Positions 4,895 through 11,323 of a DNA stretch of 11,323 nt are shown here, one piece after another. How positions within the stretch are numbered: position 1 is the first letter of the stretch; the number at the start of each line of letters is the position of its first letter. The DNA lies in contig JAGGZG010000350.1 in NCBI GenBank assembly GCA_021162125.1, positions 1 through 11,323 on the forward strand, read 5' to 3'. The notes under the pieces are model-generated. The model searched no databases, had not been told where the DNA came from, and saw only the letters and a list, made by a program, of their open reading frames with translations. Made by a program: the position numbers and the translations under genes. This DNA is from Anaerolineae bacterium. Lineage in GTDB: Bacteria; Chloroflexota; Anaerolineae; JACIWR01.

Positions 4895-5272
4895 ATGACA
4901 ACCACAACTCTCTTCTTGTCAGTCGTATTTATCGTCTCGGCACTGGTTTGCTACTCGATAGGTGTATGGAGTGAAAAACTCTCCGGGAAACTGAAAGGGT
5001 GGCACCTGATCTTTTTCTGGATCGGCTTTGCGGCCGATACATCAGGGACAACCCTGATGGGAACTCTCACCAGCAAGTTCGTCTTCAATGTCCATGGTTT
5101 GACGGGGATTGTTGCAATCTTGCTGATGTTTATTCACGCCATCTGGGCCACAATTGTTCTCATTCGCAAGGATGAAAACGCTGCCGTCAATTTCCACAAA
5201 TTCAGCATCTTTGTATGGTCAGTGTGGCTGATTCCCTTCTTCACGGGCCTCTTTCTTGCCATGCAGAGGTGA
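4895..5272 (+). CDS. HsmA-family (TIGR03987-type) membrane protein
   Basis: A 125-residue inner-membrane protein with four predicted helices (about 4-24, 37-57, 65-90 and 101-121). The ATG at 4895 has GGAGG at 4881-4885. Patterns such as SIGVWSEKLSGKLKGWHLIFFW, DTSGTTLM, HGLTGIVA and FIHAIWA are those I associate with the HsmA family. In Clostridioides difficile HsmA has been linked to heme sensing and sequestration. Four histidines (37, 67, 81, 101) lie at or near membrane segments and are candidate heme ligands. Its lower GC content than the kinase gene hints at a separate origin. It is co-oriented with the two-component operon but 264 bp away, with no obvious promoter and no TTNACA array. 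Possible roles are heme binding or an envelope redox function; the family call is from memory. Confidence 0.75.
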   Translation: MTTTTLFLSVVFIVSALVCYSIGVWSEKLSGKLKGWHLIFFWIGFAADTSGTTLMGTLTSKFVFNVHGLTGIVAILLMFIHAIWATIVLIRKDENAAVNFHKFSIFVWSVWLIPFFTGLFLAMQR

Positions 5273-5312
5273 TAACGAAGGCCACTTTGTTCAAGAACGT
5301 GCCCGAAAATTG

Positions 5313-5396
5313 GGCTGGCGATTAGAGATCGCGCCTGATGAGCCTGCGGCTGGCTGTCCGCCTGCGCGGACAGAGGGCGTCCACGTACCTCCAGCC
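5313..5396. repeat. Palindromic intergenic repeat, copy B
   Basis: GGCTGG (5313-5318) and CCAGCC (5391-5396) bracket two inner palindromes: GCGAT-TAGAG-ATCGC (5318-5332) and CTGTCCGC-CTGC-GCGGACAG (5354-5373). Module order (GCGAT palindrome, about 20 nt with CCTGC-type sequence, then a GTCC...GGAC palindrome) repeats that of the element at 1-76. It fills the gap between the convergent HsmA-family and nuclease genes. Confidence 0.65.
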
Positions 5397-5419
5397 GGTC
5401 TGGGTCAAGATGGCTTCCT

Positions 5420-5914
5420 TCACGAGCCCGTCTCTTCAGCAGGAGAGATGGGCTTTTCGTCGGCGCCGAAGATGCTCAGCCATTCCTCCACCTCGGTGGG
5501 GGAGAGCTTCACGTCGGCTCGATCCCCAGCAGCAGGCGGCGGGGCGCTCAGCGTGGCCGCGAAGGACTCCGCCGACATCACCCGCGCGCCTCGTTCCTCT
5601 GCCGCTGCCATCACCTCGTGATCCGAGGAGACCACCACCAGCCCGCGCGGATTGCGGTCACGACGGATGCGCTCGACGATGATCCTGTCCGCCGTCCTCC
5701 CCGGCGAGGCGAAAATCACGGTGATCCCCCCACACGACAGGTCCGCTGACCAGCCGGCCGGCACACCGCCGTCGAAAACAACGACGATCCGCTTCCCGGT
5801 CCGCGCCCGATAGCTACGCAACCGTTCCACCAGTTTGGCCTCGTCGTAGGGGTCATTGAGTGAGATGCCCGGCAGCTTAGCGATGAGATTGTGGCCATCA
5901 ATTAGCAGAGACAT
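5420..5914 (-). CDS. YacP-like NYN-domain ribonuclease
   Basis: A 164-residue predicted cytoplasmic endoribonuclease of the NYN/PIN-like fold (DUF901, YacP/Rae1 type). The N-terminal LLIDGHNLI motif carries D6. Further acidic residues that would build the metal site are D48 (VVVFDGG), D76 (GRTADRIIVERI) and D98 (VVVSSDHEV). Length suits the family. The extra C-terminal tail (about 122-164) is Pro/Ala/Glu-rich and partly encoded by a terminator hairpin for the opposing transcript. Its ATG lies 3 bp after the helicase stop, with a GGGGGA Shine-Dalgarno inside the helicase's last codons, so the two are translationally coupled. Bacillus Rae1 cleaves mRNA on the ribosome; whether this protein does so is unknown. 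Confidence 0.88.
   Translation of the reverse strand: MSLLIDGHNLIAKLPGISLNDPYDEAKLVERLRSYRARTGKRIVVVFDGGVPAGWSADLSCGGITVIFASPGRTADRIIVERIRRDRNPRGLVVVSSDHEVMAAAEERGARVMSAESFAATLSAPPPAAGDRADVKLSPTEVEEWLSIFGADEKPISPAEETGS
5425..5457 (+). terminator. Intrinsic terminator for the HsmA-family transcript, inside the opposing gene
   Basis: AGCCCGTCTCT (5425-5435) pairs with AGAGATGGGCT (5444-5454), one G-T pair, 8-nt loop, followed by TTTT on the + strand only. It lies within the last 12 codons of the minus-strand nuclease gene, whose C-terminal residues (EKPISPAEETGS) are encoded by the hairpin. Confidence 0.65.
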
Positions 5915-5917
5915 GCG

Positions 5918-8152
5918 CTATTCCCCCACTCTCTCCAGCTTGGCAAAGCTGACCAGCAGCCGCTTGAGCCCTTTCTCCTCGAAGGCCACGGTCACCTCCT
6001 CATCATTACCCCGCAGGCGGCTTTCAATGACGATCCCCTCCCCGAAGGCACTGTGTCGCACCCGCTCCCCGGCGTGGAACTGGGCCACGGGGCGTGGCGA
6101 GGGTGAGGAGGGTGAGGAGGGTGATGAGGATGAGACCCATTCCGTCTGTCGCCGGAAGCGCCGTTCGCCTCGCTTTGACCGGGTTTGCTTTGCCGCCCGC
6201 CCGGCAACCAGGTGATCGGGGATGTCCTTCAGGAAACGCGAGGGCAGGCTTACGTCGCTGAAGCCGTAGAGCGTGCGCCTAAAAGCGTGTACCAGGTACA
6301 CCCGTTCCTTAGCGCGGGTGATACCCACGTAACACAGCCGCCGCTCCTCCTCCATCTGTTCGGCATCGTCGAAGGAGCGGCTGTGGGGCAGCAGTCCTTC
6401 CTCCAGACCGACGATGAACACCACGGGGAACTCCAGCCCCTTAGCCGCGTGCAGGGTGAGTAAAGTCGGCGCGTCGGTGTTTTCATCCAAGTTGTCCACA
6501 TCGGAGACCAGGGAGACCTCCTCCAGAAACGTGGTCAACGCTTCGTCGGGGGGCAGGGCCGCGTATTCACGGGCCACGGTGAACAGCTCCATCACGTTGC
6601 TCCAGCGATCCTCACCCTCATCGCTGCCATCGCGCAGGTAACTCTCGTAGCCGGTGACTTCCAGCATACGGTCTAGGAGTTCGGGTACGGAGACCTTGTC
6701 CCGCATGGCGATGAGTCCGTCCAGCAACTCGGCAAATCGCAACAGCGGTTTGCGCATCCGCGCGGTGAGCACTTTCCCCCGGTTCTCAGAATTCCCCTCT
6801 GTTTCCTCTGTTTCCTCTGTTTCCTTTTTCAAAACCTGTAACGCCCCATACAGCGACGTTCCCATCTGCGCCGCCAGACTTTCCAGCGCCGCCCGCGTCC
6901 TGGCCCCGATGCCCCGGCGCGGGACGTTGAGGATGCGGGCCAGGCTCACGTTGTCGGCGGGATTGTGGATCACGCGCAGGTAAGCCAGCACGTCTTTGAT
7001 CTCCGCGCGGGCGTAGAAGCGGGTGGCCCCCACCAGTTTGTAGGGCATCCTCGCCCACACGAAAGCGTCCTCCAGTGCACGCGACTGGGCGTTGGTGCGG
7101 TACATCACCGCACAATCACCGGGACGGGCCTCACCCTGGGCCACCAGGCGACTAATGGTCTCCACCACGTACTGGGCCTCCTCGACCTCGTTGTATGCCT
7201 CGTGAATCACGATGGGCACACCTTTTCCTTTGTCAGTGCGCAATCGTTTGGGGGTGCGGTGCACGTTGGGGGCGATGACCGCGTTGGCCACGTCGAGGAT
7301 AGTCTGTGTGGAGCGATAGTTCTGTTCCAGAAGAATAATACGTACCTCGGGGAAATCCTGGCGAAAGCGCATCACGTTACGATAGTCAGCCCCGCGCCAC
7401 CCGTAAACACTTTGATCCTCGTCTCCCACGACGAACACATTGCGCCGCTTGCCGGCCAGCAAACGTACCAATTCGTATTGGGCCGTATTAGTGTCCTGCC
7501 ACTCGTCCACCAGGATGTAGACGTACCGGCGCTGGTACTTATCCAGCACGTCGGGGTGCTCGCGGAATAGGTATACCGTGCGCATCAGCAGATCATCGAA
7601 GTCCAGGGCGTTATTCGCCGCCAGCATCTCCTGGTAGCGCTTGTACACCCGGCCGGCGATCTCCTGCCAATAAGTCTGCGGGCGAAAATCCTGCGGGGTG
7701 ATGAGCTCGTTTTTGGCGCGGGAGATGGCCCCGTGTATCGCCTGGGGGCGGTACATTTTGTCGTCCAGATTCAAATCCTTGAGCGCCCGACGCACCAGGC
7801 TGAGCTGATCACTGCTGTCGTAAATCACGAAATCACGGTGCAGGCCCAACACTTCTGCCTCGCGGCGGAGGATACGCACGCAGATGGCGTGAAAAGTGCC
7901 GATAGTCAGCTTTTGCAATTGCGAACCGATGAGATTAGCCAGGCGAGCGCGCATCTCCCCGGCCGCCTTATTGGTGAAAGTCACAGCCACGATATTGTAC
8001 GGTGGGATGCCGCATTCGCGCACCAGATAGGCCACCCGATGGGTGAGCACCCGCGTCTTGCCACTGCCCGGCCCGGCCAGGACCAACACCGGCCCCTCAA
8101 TTGCTTCCACAGCCTCCCGCTGGGTGGGATTCAAACCCGCCAAAATGTTCAT
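5918..8152 (-). CDS. pcrA: UvrD/PcrA-type 3'-5' DNA helicase
   Basis: A 744-residue superfamily 1A helicase, near the usual length for PcrA/UvrD, acting in repair and in clearing replication forks. Motifs in order: Q motif (LNPTQREAV), Walker A GPGSGKT (27-33), motif Ia (VTFTNKAAGEM), motif II VDEWQDTN (215-222), motif III GDEDQSVYGWRGAD, motif IV LEQNYRST, motif V TLHAAKGLEFPVVFIVGLEEGLLP and motif VI YVGITRAKE. The C-terminal Tudor-like domain (from about 690) contains GERVRHSAFGEGIV, as in PcrA. Motif II has Trp where Phe or Tyr is usual. Two low-complexity inserts (about 443-460, ETE repeats; 674-687, Ser/Pro) are encoded by 9-bp tandem repeats. The ATG at 8152 has AGGAGTGAGGT just upstream. 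It heads an operon with the NYN nuclease. Confidence 0.96.
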   Translation of the reverse strand: MNILAGLNPTQREAVEAIEGPVLVLAGPGSGKTRVLTHRVAYLVRECGIPPYNIVAVTFTNKAAGEMRARLANLIGSQLQKLTIGTFHAICVRILRREAEVLGLHRDFVIYDSSDQLSLVRRALKDLNLDDKMYRPQAIHGAISRAKNELITPQDFRPQTYWQEIAGRVYKRYQEMLAANNALDFDDLLMRTVYLFREHPDVLDKYQRRYVYILVDEWQDTNTAQYELVRLLAGKRRNVFVVGDEDQSVYGWRGADYRNVMRFRQDFPEVRIILLEQNYRSTQTILDVANAVIAPNVHRTPKRLRTDKGKGVPIVIHEAYNEVEEAQYVVETISRLVAQGEARPGDCAVMYRTNAQSRALEDAFVWARMPYKLVGATRFYARAEIKDVLAYLRVIHNPADNVSLARILNVPRRGIGARTRAALESLAAQMGTSLYGALQVLKKETEETEETEGNSENRGKVLTARMRKPLLRFAELLDGLIAMRDKVSVPELLDRMLEVTGYESYLRDGSDEGEDRWSNVMELFTVAREYAALPPDEALTTFLEEVSLVSDVDNLDENTDAPTLLTLHAAKGLEFPVVFIVGLEEGLLPHSRSFDDAEQMEEERRLCYVGITRAKERVYLVHAFRRTLYGFSDVSLPSRFLKDIPDHLVAGRAAKQTRSKRGERRFRRQTEWVSSSSPSSPSSPSPRPVAQFHAGERVRHSAFGEGIVIESRLRGNDEEVTVAFEEKGLKRLLVSFAKLERVGE
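6101..6134 (-). repeat. 9-bp tandem repeat inside the helicase gene (Ser/Pro linker)
   Basis: GGTGAGGAG repeats, decaying to GGTGATGAGGATGAG on the right. Read on the minus strand it encodes the SSSSPSSPSSPSP linker between the helicase core and the Tudor-like domain. The unit is a multiple of three, so copy-number change keeps the frame. Confidence 0.8.
6797..6824 (-). repeat. 9-bp tandem repeat inside the helicase gene (Glu/Thr insert)
   Basis: About three copies of CTCTGTTTC on the + strand encode the ETEETEETEG insert on the minus strand, at residues 444-453 within the 2B region. The unit is again in frame. Confidence 0.8.
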
Positions 8153-8228
8153 ACCTCACTCCTAATTGTATACCGAGTCCCCGTTTATGCGTCTCTTTAT
8201 CCGCCAATAGGCCGTGAAACGTGATGGG

Positions 8229-8266
8229 ACGGAACACGGAACACGCAACACGGAACACGCAACACG
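8229..8266. repeat. 7-bp tandem repeat
   Basis: Five consecutive 7-mers, ACGGAAC, ACGGAAC, ACGCAAC, ACGGAAC and ACGCAAC, then ACG. It lies between the divergently transcribed helicase and zinc-ribbon genes. No function is apparent. Confidence 0.88.
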
Positions 8267-8338
8267 CCGTCAAAAGTGCACGTCGAGAGTAATTCTGGTT
8301 GATTGTAACACGAACGTGCCATTTCGGTCAAATGATGT

Positions 8339-8366
8339 TTGACATTTTCCAATTTTGACGTATACT
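8339..8366 (+). promoter_or_regulatory. Sigma70-type promoter of the zinc-ribbon gene
   Basis: TTGACA (8339-8344), a 16-bp spacer and TATACT (8361-8366). The expected start near 8373 leaves an untranslated leader of about 155 nt, pyrimidine-rich on the + strand and without an evident coding frame, before the ATG at 8529. Confidence 0.78.
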
Positions 8367-8528
8367 TACTTTGAACGCTGTTCTCAAATCCCCGTTGCTT
8401 CCGAAAACTGACACCCTCTTGCCCTATTCCCCTCAGGTCCCCAGTGACCCACGGATGGCACCCGGTGATATCAAGACAGCGCCAAATCTTACCCATTTTT
8501 CCCCAGAAATCAAAAGGAGACCAAAGGC

Positions 8529-8822
8529 ATGGAATTCCAAGACAAGATCCTGACCTGTCGGGATTGCGGGGCGCAATTCGTGTTCAGCGCCGGGGAGCAG
8601 GAGTTCTTCCGCCAGCGAGGATTCGAGAACGAGCCTACCCGCTGCCCGGACTGCCGGGCGGCAAGGCGCAGGGACCGCGGCTCGCGATCGGGAGGCAGCC
8701 GACGGATGTACCCGGCCATCTGCGCGGACTGTGGCGCAGAGTGCGAGGTGCCATTCGAACCACGGGGCGACCGCCCGGTGTACTGCCGCGATTGCTACAA
8801 CAAGCGCCGGCGGAGTTACTAA
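8529..8822 (+). CDS. Double zinc-ribbon protein (zf-trcl type)
   Basis: A 97-residue basic, probably cytoplasmic protein. AAGGAG at 8514-8519 supports this start. Two CxxC...CxxC zinc ribbons are visible. The first is C10/C13 with C39/C42, containing the family phrase AQFVFSAGEQEFFRQRGF and then RCPDCR. The second is C65/C68 with C86/C89, containing ICADCGAECEVPFEPRGDRPVYCRDC. A basic Arg/Ser/Gly linker (44-59) joins them, and the C-terminus is basic (NKRRRSY), suggesting nucleic-acid contact. This two-ribbon arrangement is common in Chloroflexota and related bacteria, but its biochemical role is not established. The gene is monocistronic, with a consensus promoter, a long leader and a strong terminator. 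Confidence 0.88.
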   Translation: MEFQDKILTCRDCGAQFVFSAGEQEFFRQRGFENEPTRCPDCRAARRRDRGSRSGGSRRMYPAICADCGAECEVPFEPRGDRPVYCRDCYNKRRRSY

Positions 8823-8847
8823 TCGCCATCTCTGCCACAACCGACGA

Positions 8848-8877
8848 AAGAGCCGAGGGCCTGCCCCGGCTCTTTTT
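8848..8877 (+). terminator. Intrinsic terminator of the zinc-ribbon gene
   Basis: AAGAGCCG (8848-8855) pairs with CGGCTCTT (8867-8874), followed by a T run to 8877. It abuts the stop codon of the convergent minus-strand gene and could partly serve both strands, since an A-rich flank (GAAAG) precedes the stem. Confidence 0.88.
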
Positions 8878-10255
8878 ATCTTCCCCGCTGCGATGGATGG
8901 CCCACCTCCTGCAGGCACGCCGCCAACTCATCCGCCGTCAGATATACCTGCACGGGTGAGGGATGGGCCGCGCACCAGTGTGCCAACTCGCGGGCGGTGC
9001 GAAACAGGCTGGTCGGATCGGCGGGGTACAGGCGCGGATTCATCCCCAGCAGGATCAGTGGGAATCCGGTCAGAATGTCGCAGTACTGCTCCAGGGTGGC
9101 CAGGTCGAAGGTGCGGGTGAAATTGGCCAGTGGGGTGAAAACGACCGGCTTCTCGCGCGGGAATTCGGCGATCATTCGCCGCAGGAAAGACAGGCTGTCG
9201 GTGCAATTCCACGGCAGCCACAGGGGCAATAATCTACTCTGGCGGGCGGCGATGGGGTTGGCCTGGGTGAAACACTCGACGATCACCCCCTGCGGGTCCA
9301 CACCTTCTTTCTCACAGAGTCGCACGTTGGCGCGGAAGGCCAGCTCCGCGTACCACTCCGGATGATCGGCGACCAGCGCCATGAAGCGGTAGCCGTTCTC
9401 CTGCGCAAACTCTTCCACTGCGGCACGGAATTCGGGCAACGTCCCCCACTCGGACTCCGGCTGCACGACCAGAGGCAGACCCTCCAACGCCCACCCGCCA
9501 ACGAAAGGCGAGCGCTCGGCGCGTTGCATGGCCTCGATCCGCGGATTGCCAGCGATGAACTCCTCGTCCGTCACTGCACCAAGGCCGCCCACCTGGAACA
9601 TGTGGCGCGCGCCCACGCGATACTGCCGCCAGGGATAGCGGCAATCCACGAAAACCAGCGTCCCGCCAGGCCGCAGCCGCTCACGGATGAACGTCTGGTA
9701 CTCCGCCGGCAGGTCGAGCAGCTTCACGCGAATGTGGTTGACGTACTTGACCAGGAAGCGGTCGTGCAGGGGATCGTAGTGCTGAATCACGAGCAGATCG
9801 GGGTTATGGGTGAGGATGGCCCGTGCCACGGGGTCGCCCTGAGACTTGTGAGCAGCAACGTCGTCCATGTGAGCCCGCACGCGGAAGGCGCTGAGAAAGT
9901 GCTCCGAGAGAAAAGGAGCGCCCAGGGCCACCGCCAGATTGGCCACCCCGCCATTGGGCGCACCGATGACCACCGCGTCAAAAGGCCCGTCCAGGCCGTC
10001 GTACAGGCCCACCGCCCAGCACGCCAGGTGCGAAGTACGCACCCGCTCCGCCACGGCGGGCTCGCTTCCCGAACCCCGGATGGCCTGTTCGATGGCCCAA
10101 CACACCACCCGCTGCCCAAAGAGGGATACCGCCCGCGCCAACGCTTCCTCAAAAGCCGTGCCCTCGTAGGCGCGCAAGAACTGTCCACGCAGCGCCGCGG
10201 CCACGGAACGCATGGCCACCGCCGATGAATCAATGCGCTCAATGTAGTCGGTCAT
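8876..10255 (-). CDS. Unrecognised 459-residue protein
   Basis: I do not recognise this family. It is soluble-looking, with no signal peptide or transmembrane helix. The start has AGGAG just upstream. The N-terminal part (to about 90) is helical. A Rossmann-like segment follows, with a hydrophobic strand and a Gly-rich turn (FDAVVIGAPNGGVANLAVALG, split at 92-112). Next come NPDLLVIQHYDP (151-162) and LRPGGTLVFVDCRYPW (194-209), the last reminiscent of a late strand of class I methyltransferases. The C-terminal half has alternating strands and helices (VVFTPLANF, LILLGMNPRLYP) and a Trp/Tyr-rich middle. A nucleotide- or SAM-binding enzyme is possible but unproven. It lies 39 bp downstream of the Nif3-like gene, probably in the same transcript. 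Codon use looks like that of its neighbours. Confidence 0.8.
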   Translation of the reverse strand: MTDYIERIDSSAVAMRSVAAALRGQFLRAYEGTAFEEALARAVSLFGQRVVCWAIEQAIRGSGSEPAVAERVRTSHLACWAVGLYDGLDGPFDAVVIGAPNGGVANLAVALGAPFLSEHFLSAFRVRAHMDDVAAHKSQGDPVARAILTHNPDLLVIQHYDPLHDRFLVKYVNHIRVKLLDLPAEYQTFIRERLRPGGTLVFVDCRYPWRQYRVGARHMFQVGGLGAVTDEEFIAGNPRIEAMQRAERSPFVGGWALEGLPLVVQPESEWGTLPEFRAAVEEFAQENGYRFMALVADHPEWYAELAFRANVRLCEKEGVDPQGVIVECFTQANPIAARQSRLLPLWLPWNCTDSLSFLRRMIAEFPREKPVVFTPLANFTRTFDLATLEQYCDILTGFPLILLGMNPRLYPADPTSLFRTARELAHWCAAHPSPVQVYLTADELAACLQEVGHPSQRGR

Positions 10256-10294
10256 CCCACTCCTATCAGGCAGGGCCGTATCCCGCCGGACGCA

Positions 10295-11065
10295 CTAGAC
10301 CGGGTTCGGCAGGTCCACGAATTCCACTGGCAGCGATGGGAACCGCTCGGCGATGACTTCGCCCAGGGCCAGGATGCCTATCCTCTCAGTATTGTAATGC
10401 CCGCCAGCGATAAAACTGATCCCCACCTCGCGGAACAGCTCCCGCACCCACTCGCTGACTTCGCCGGTGATGAATAGATCCACGCCCTTCCGCACCAGCA
10501 ACTCCATGCCAGCGGGATAAGGCGCACCCTTGCCACTGATAGCCACCACCCGCCGCACTTCCTGAGGGCCGAAGAGATATTGCACCCCTTTCTGGCCGAA
10601 CAGTCGCGCGCAGTCGGCGCATACCTTCTCCAGAGCAACGGGCGCAGCGAATTCGCCGATCCAACCCCACGCCGGCTCGCCGGGCGGGCCGTAGGGCTCA
10701 ATCGGCTCCACGCCCAGGCGACGCAATATCTGAACACTGTGCCCCACCTGGGGGTGACTATCCAGCAGAAAATGATAACCGATGAGTGAGAGGTCGTGCT
10801 CAAACAGGTAGCGTACCCGTTGGATGAAAATGGTATCGAAGAGCATCCCGGCCGGCAGACTCAGCCCGTGGTGTACCAACAGCGCGTCGGCTTCACGCTC
10901 CACTGCCATCTCGAACAAGCGCAAAGAGGCACTGACCCCGGTGGCCAGCCTGCGCACCTCCGAGCGACCCCGCACCTGCAACCCATTGGGCATGTGTGGA
11001 TCCTTGTCGCCGGCATCACCCATGAAGTCGTTTAAGAAAGCCATCAGTTCGTCAAGTGCAACCAT
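10295..11065 (-). CDS. Nif3-like dinuclear metal-centre protein
   Basis: A 256-residue cytoplasmic protein of the NIF3/YbgI (DUF34) family, hexameric toroids with a two-metal site. The expected ligands are in place: H65/H66 (LLVHHGLSL), D102 in YHFLLDSHP, and H223 and E227 in GGHYNTERIG. Other signatures are NGLQVRG (27-33), AISGKGA (175-181) and DLFITGEVSEW (196-206). Length is normal for the compact bacterial form. The start at 11065 has a GGGGAGAGGG Shine-Dalgarno. A consensus promoter lies about 70 bp upstream. Despite annotation as a GTP cyclohydrolase type 2 homologue in some databases, the family's reaction is unsettled. It heads a probable two-gene operon with the 459-residue protein. 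Confidence 0.93.
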   Translation of the reverse strand: MVALDELMAFLNDFMGDAGDKDPHMPNGLQVRGRSEVRRLATGVSASLRLFEMAVEREADALLVHHGLSLPAGMLFDTIFIQRVRYLFEHDLSLIGYHFLLDSHPQVGHSVQILRRLGVEPIEPYGPPGEPAWGWIGEFAAPVALEKVCADCARLFGQKGVQYLFGPQEVRRVVAISGKGAPYPAGMELLVRKGVDLFITGEVSEWVRELFREVGISFIAGGHYNTERIGILALGEVIAERFPSLPVEFVDLPNPV

Positions 11066-11134
11066 TTCCCTCTCCCCTTCCTCATAACAAAGGCTGGCTT
11101 TGTATCTCCAGATGCTCCCGTCCGAATGGCGCTA

Positions 11135-11163
11135 ATCTTAGCACTTTTCAGGTAGCCTGTCAA
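11135..11163 (-). promoter_or_regulatory. Promoter of the Nif3-like operon
   Basis: On the minus strand TTGACA (11163-11158), a 17-bp spacer and TAAGAT (11140-11135). The expected start near 11128 gives a leader of about 60 nt. Confidence 0.78.
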
Positions 11164-11250
11164 AAGCATTACCCAATCGGTTTGGGGGCGAGTTGCTGCT
11201 GTGCTCTGGCCTCGGAGACCTCTCCCATCCCCCAGAATAAGGTTTGTCTC

Positions 11251-11303
11251 GTAGCGGCCGGCCGCTGTGTCGGCCTACGGCGGGCAGGGCCGCCCGCCGC
11301 TAC
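11251..11303. repeat. Nested GC-rich inverted repeat at the window edge
   Basis: GTAGCGG (11251-11257) pairs with CCGCTAC (11297-11303). Inside, CGGCGGGC (11278-11285) pairs with GCCCGCCG (11292-11299), overlapping the outer arm, around a 6-nt loop. Repeats of this GTAGCGG type are probably dispersed in the genome. The element may continue past the window. No gene is seen from 11066 to 11323 apart from the promoter noted. Confidence 0.6.
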
Positions 11304-11323
11304 CTCGGGGCCTGTAGGGGCGC

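Noticed and set aside
9362..10228. 288-codon + strand frame opposite the 459-residue gene
   Set aside because: Composition is Arg/His/Gln-rich without domain signatures. It is antisense to a frame with a proper start site and protein-like sequence.

Overview
The window is bacterial, GC-rich chromosomal DNA. The general look (sigma70-type promoters, dispersed GC-rich palindromic repeats, a low-complexity-rich UvrD/PcrA helicase, a two-domain zinc-ribbon protein, tRNAs without an encoded CCA) is most like Chloroflexota of the Anaerolineae type. That placement is inference: no rRNA or phylogenetic marker was compared.

Layout. (1) Positions 1-1100 carry no protein gene. They hold a palindromic repeat, a near-perfect promoter driving a probable stand-alone structured RNA (about 182-472) that ends in an intrinsic terminator, then tRNA-Lys(TTT), an unexplained GC-rich structured stretch (about 640-940) containing a tRNA/tmRNA-like fold, tRNA-Asn(GTT) and tRNA-Gln(TTG). 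(2) Positions 1249-5272 form a membrane-signalling cluster on the + strand: a small DUF4405-type membrane protein, an exported His/Cys-rich protein built from FVDEDGDGVCD repeats, an OmpR-family response regulator overlapping its sensor kinase, and an HsmA-family membrane protein. The first two genes have twin promoters, each with four TTNACA-like boxes at about 11-bp intervals placed identically upstream of TATACT. (3) Positions 5313-8152 hold a second palindromic repeat and, on the - strand, a PcrA/UvrD helicase followed 3 bp later by a YacP-like NYN nuclease. (4) Positions 8229-8877 hold a 7-bp tandem repeat, a promoter, a zinc-ribbon gene and a terminator. (5) Positions 8876-11163, on the - strand, hold a Nif3-like protein and an unrecognised 459-aa protein behind a consensus promoter. 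The right edge holds another GC-rich inverted repeat.

How the genes may work together. The best candidate for an undescribed system is region 2. Two small multi-His membrane proteins (families with known or suspected heme-binding members), a secreted acidic metal-binding-type repeat protein, and a kinase whose extracytoplasmic domain has a Met/Gly/His/Cys-rich stretch are linked by a response regulator whose family binds this kind of direct-repeat box. A heme- or metal-responsive envelope regulon is a reasonable inference, but the signal cannot be read from the sequence. The helicase-nuclease pair and the Nif3 pair look like ordinary housekeeping operons.
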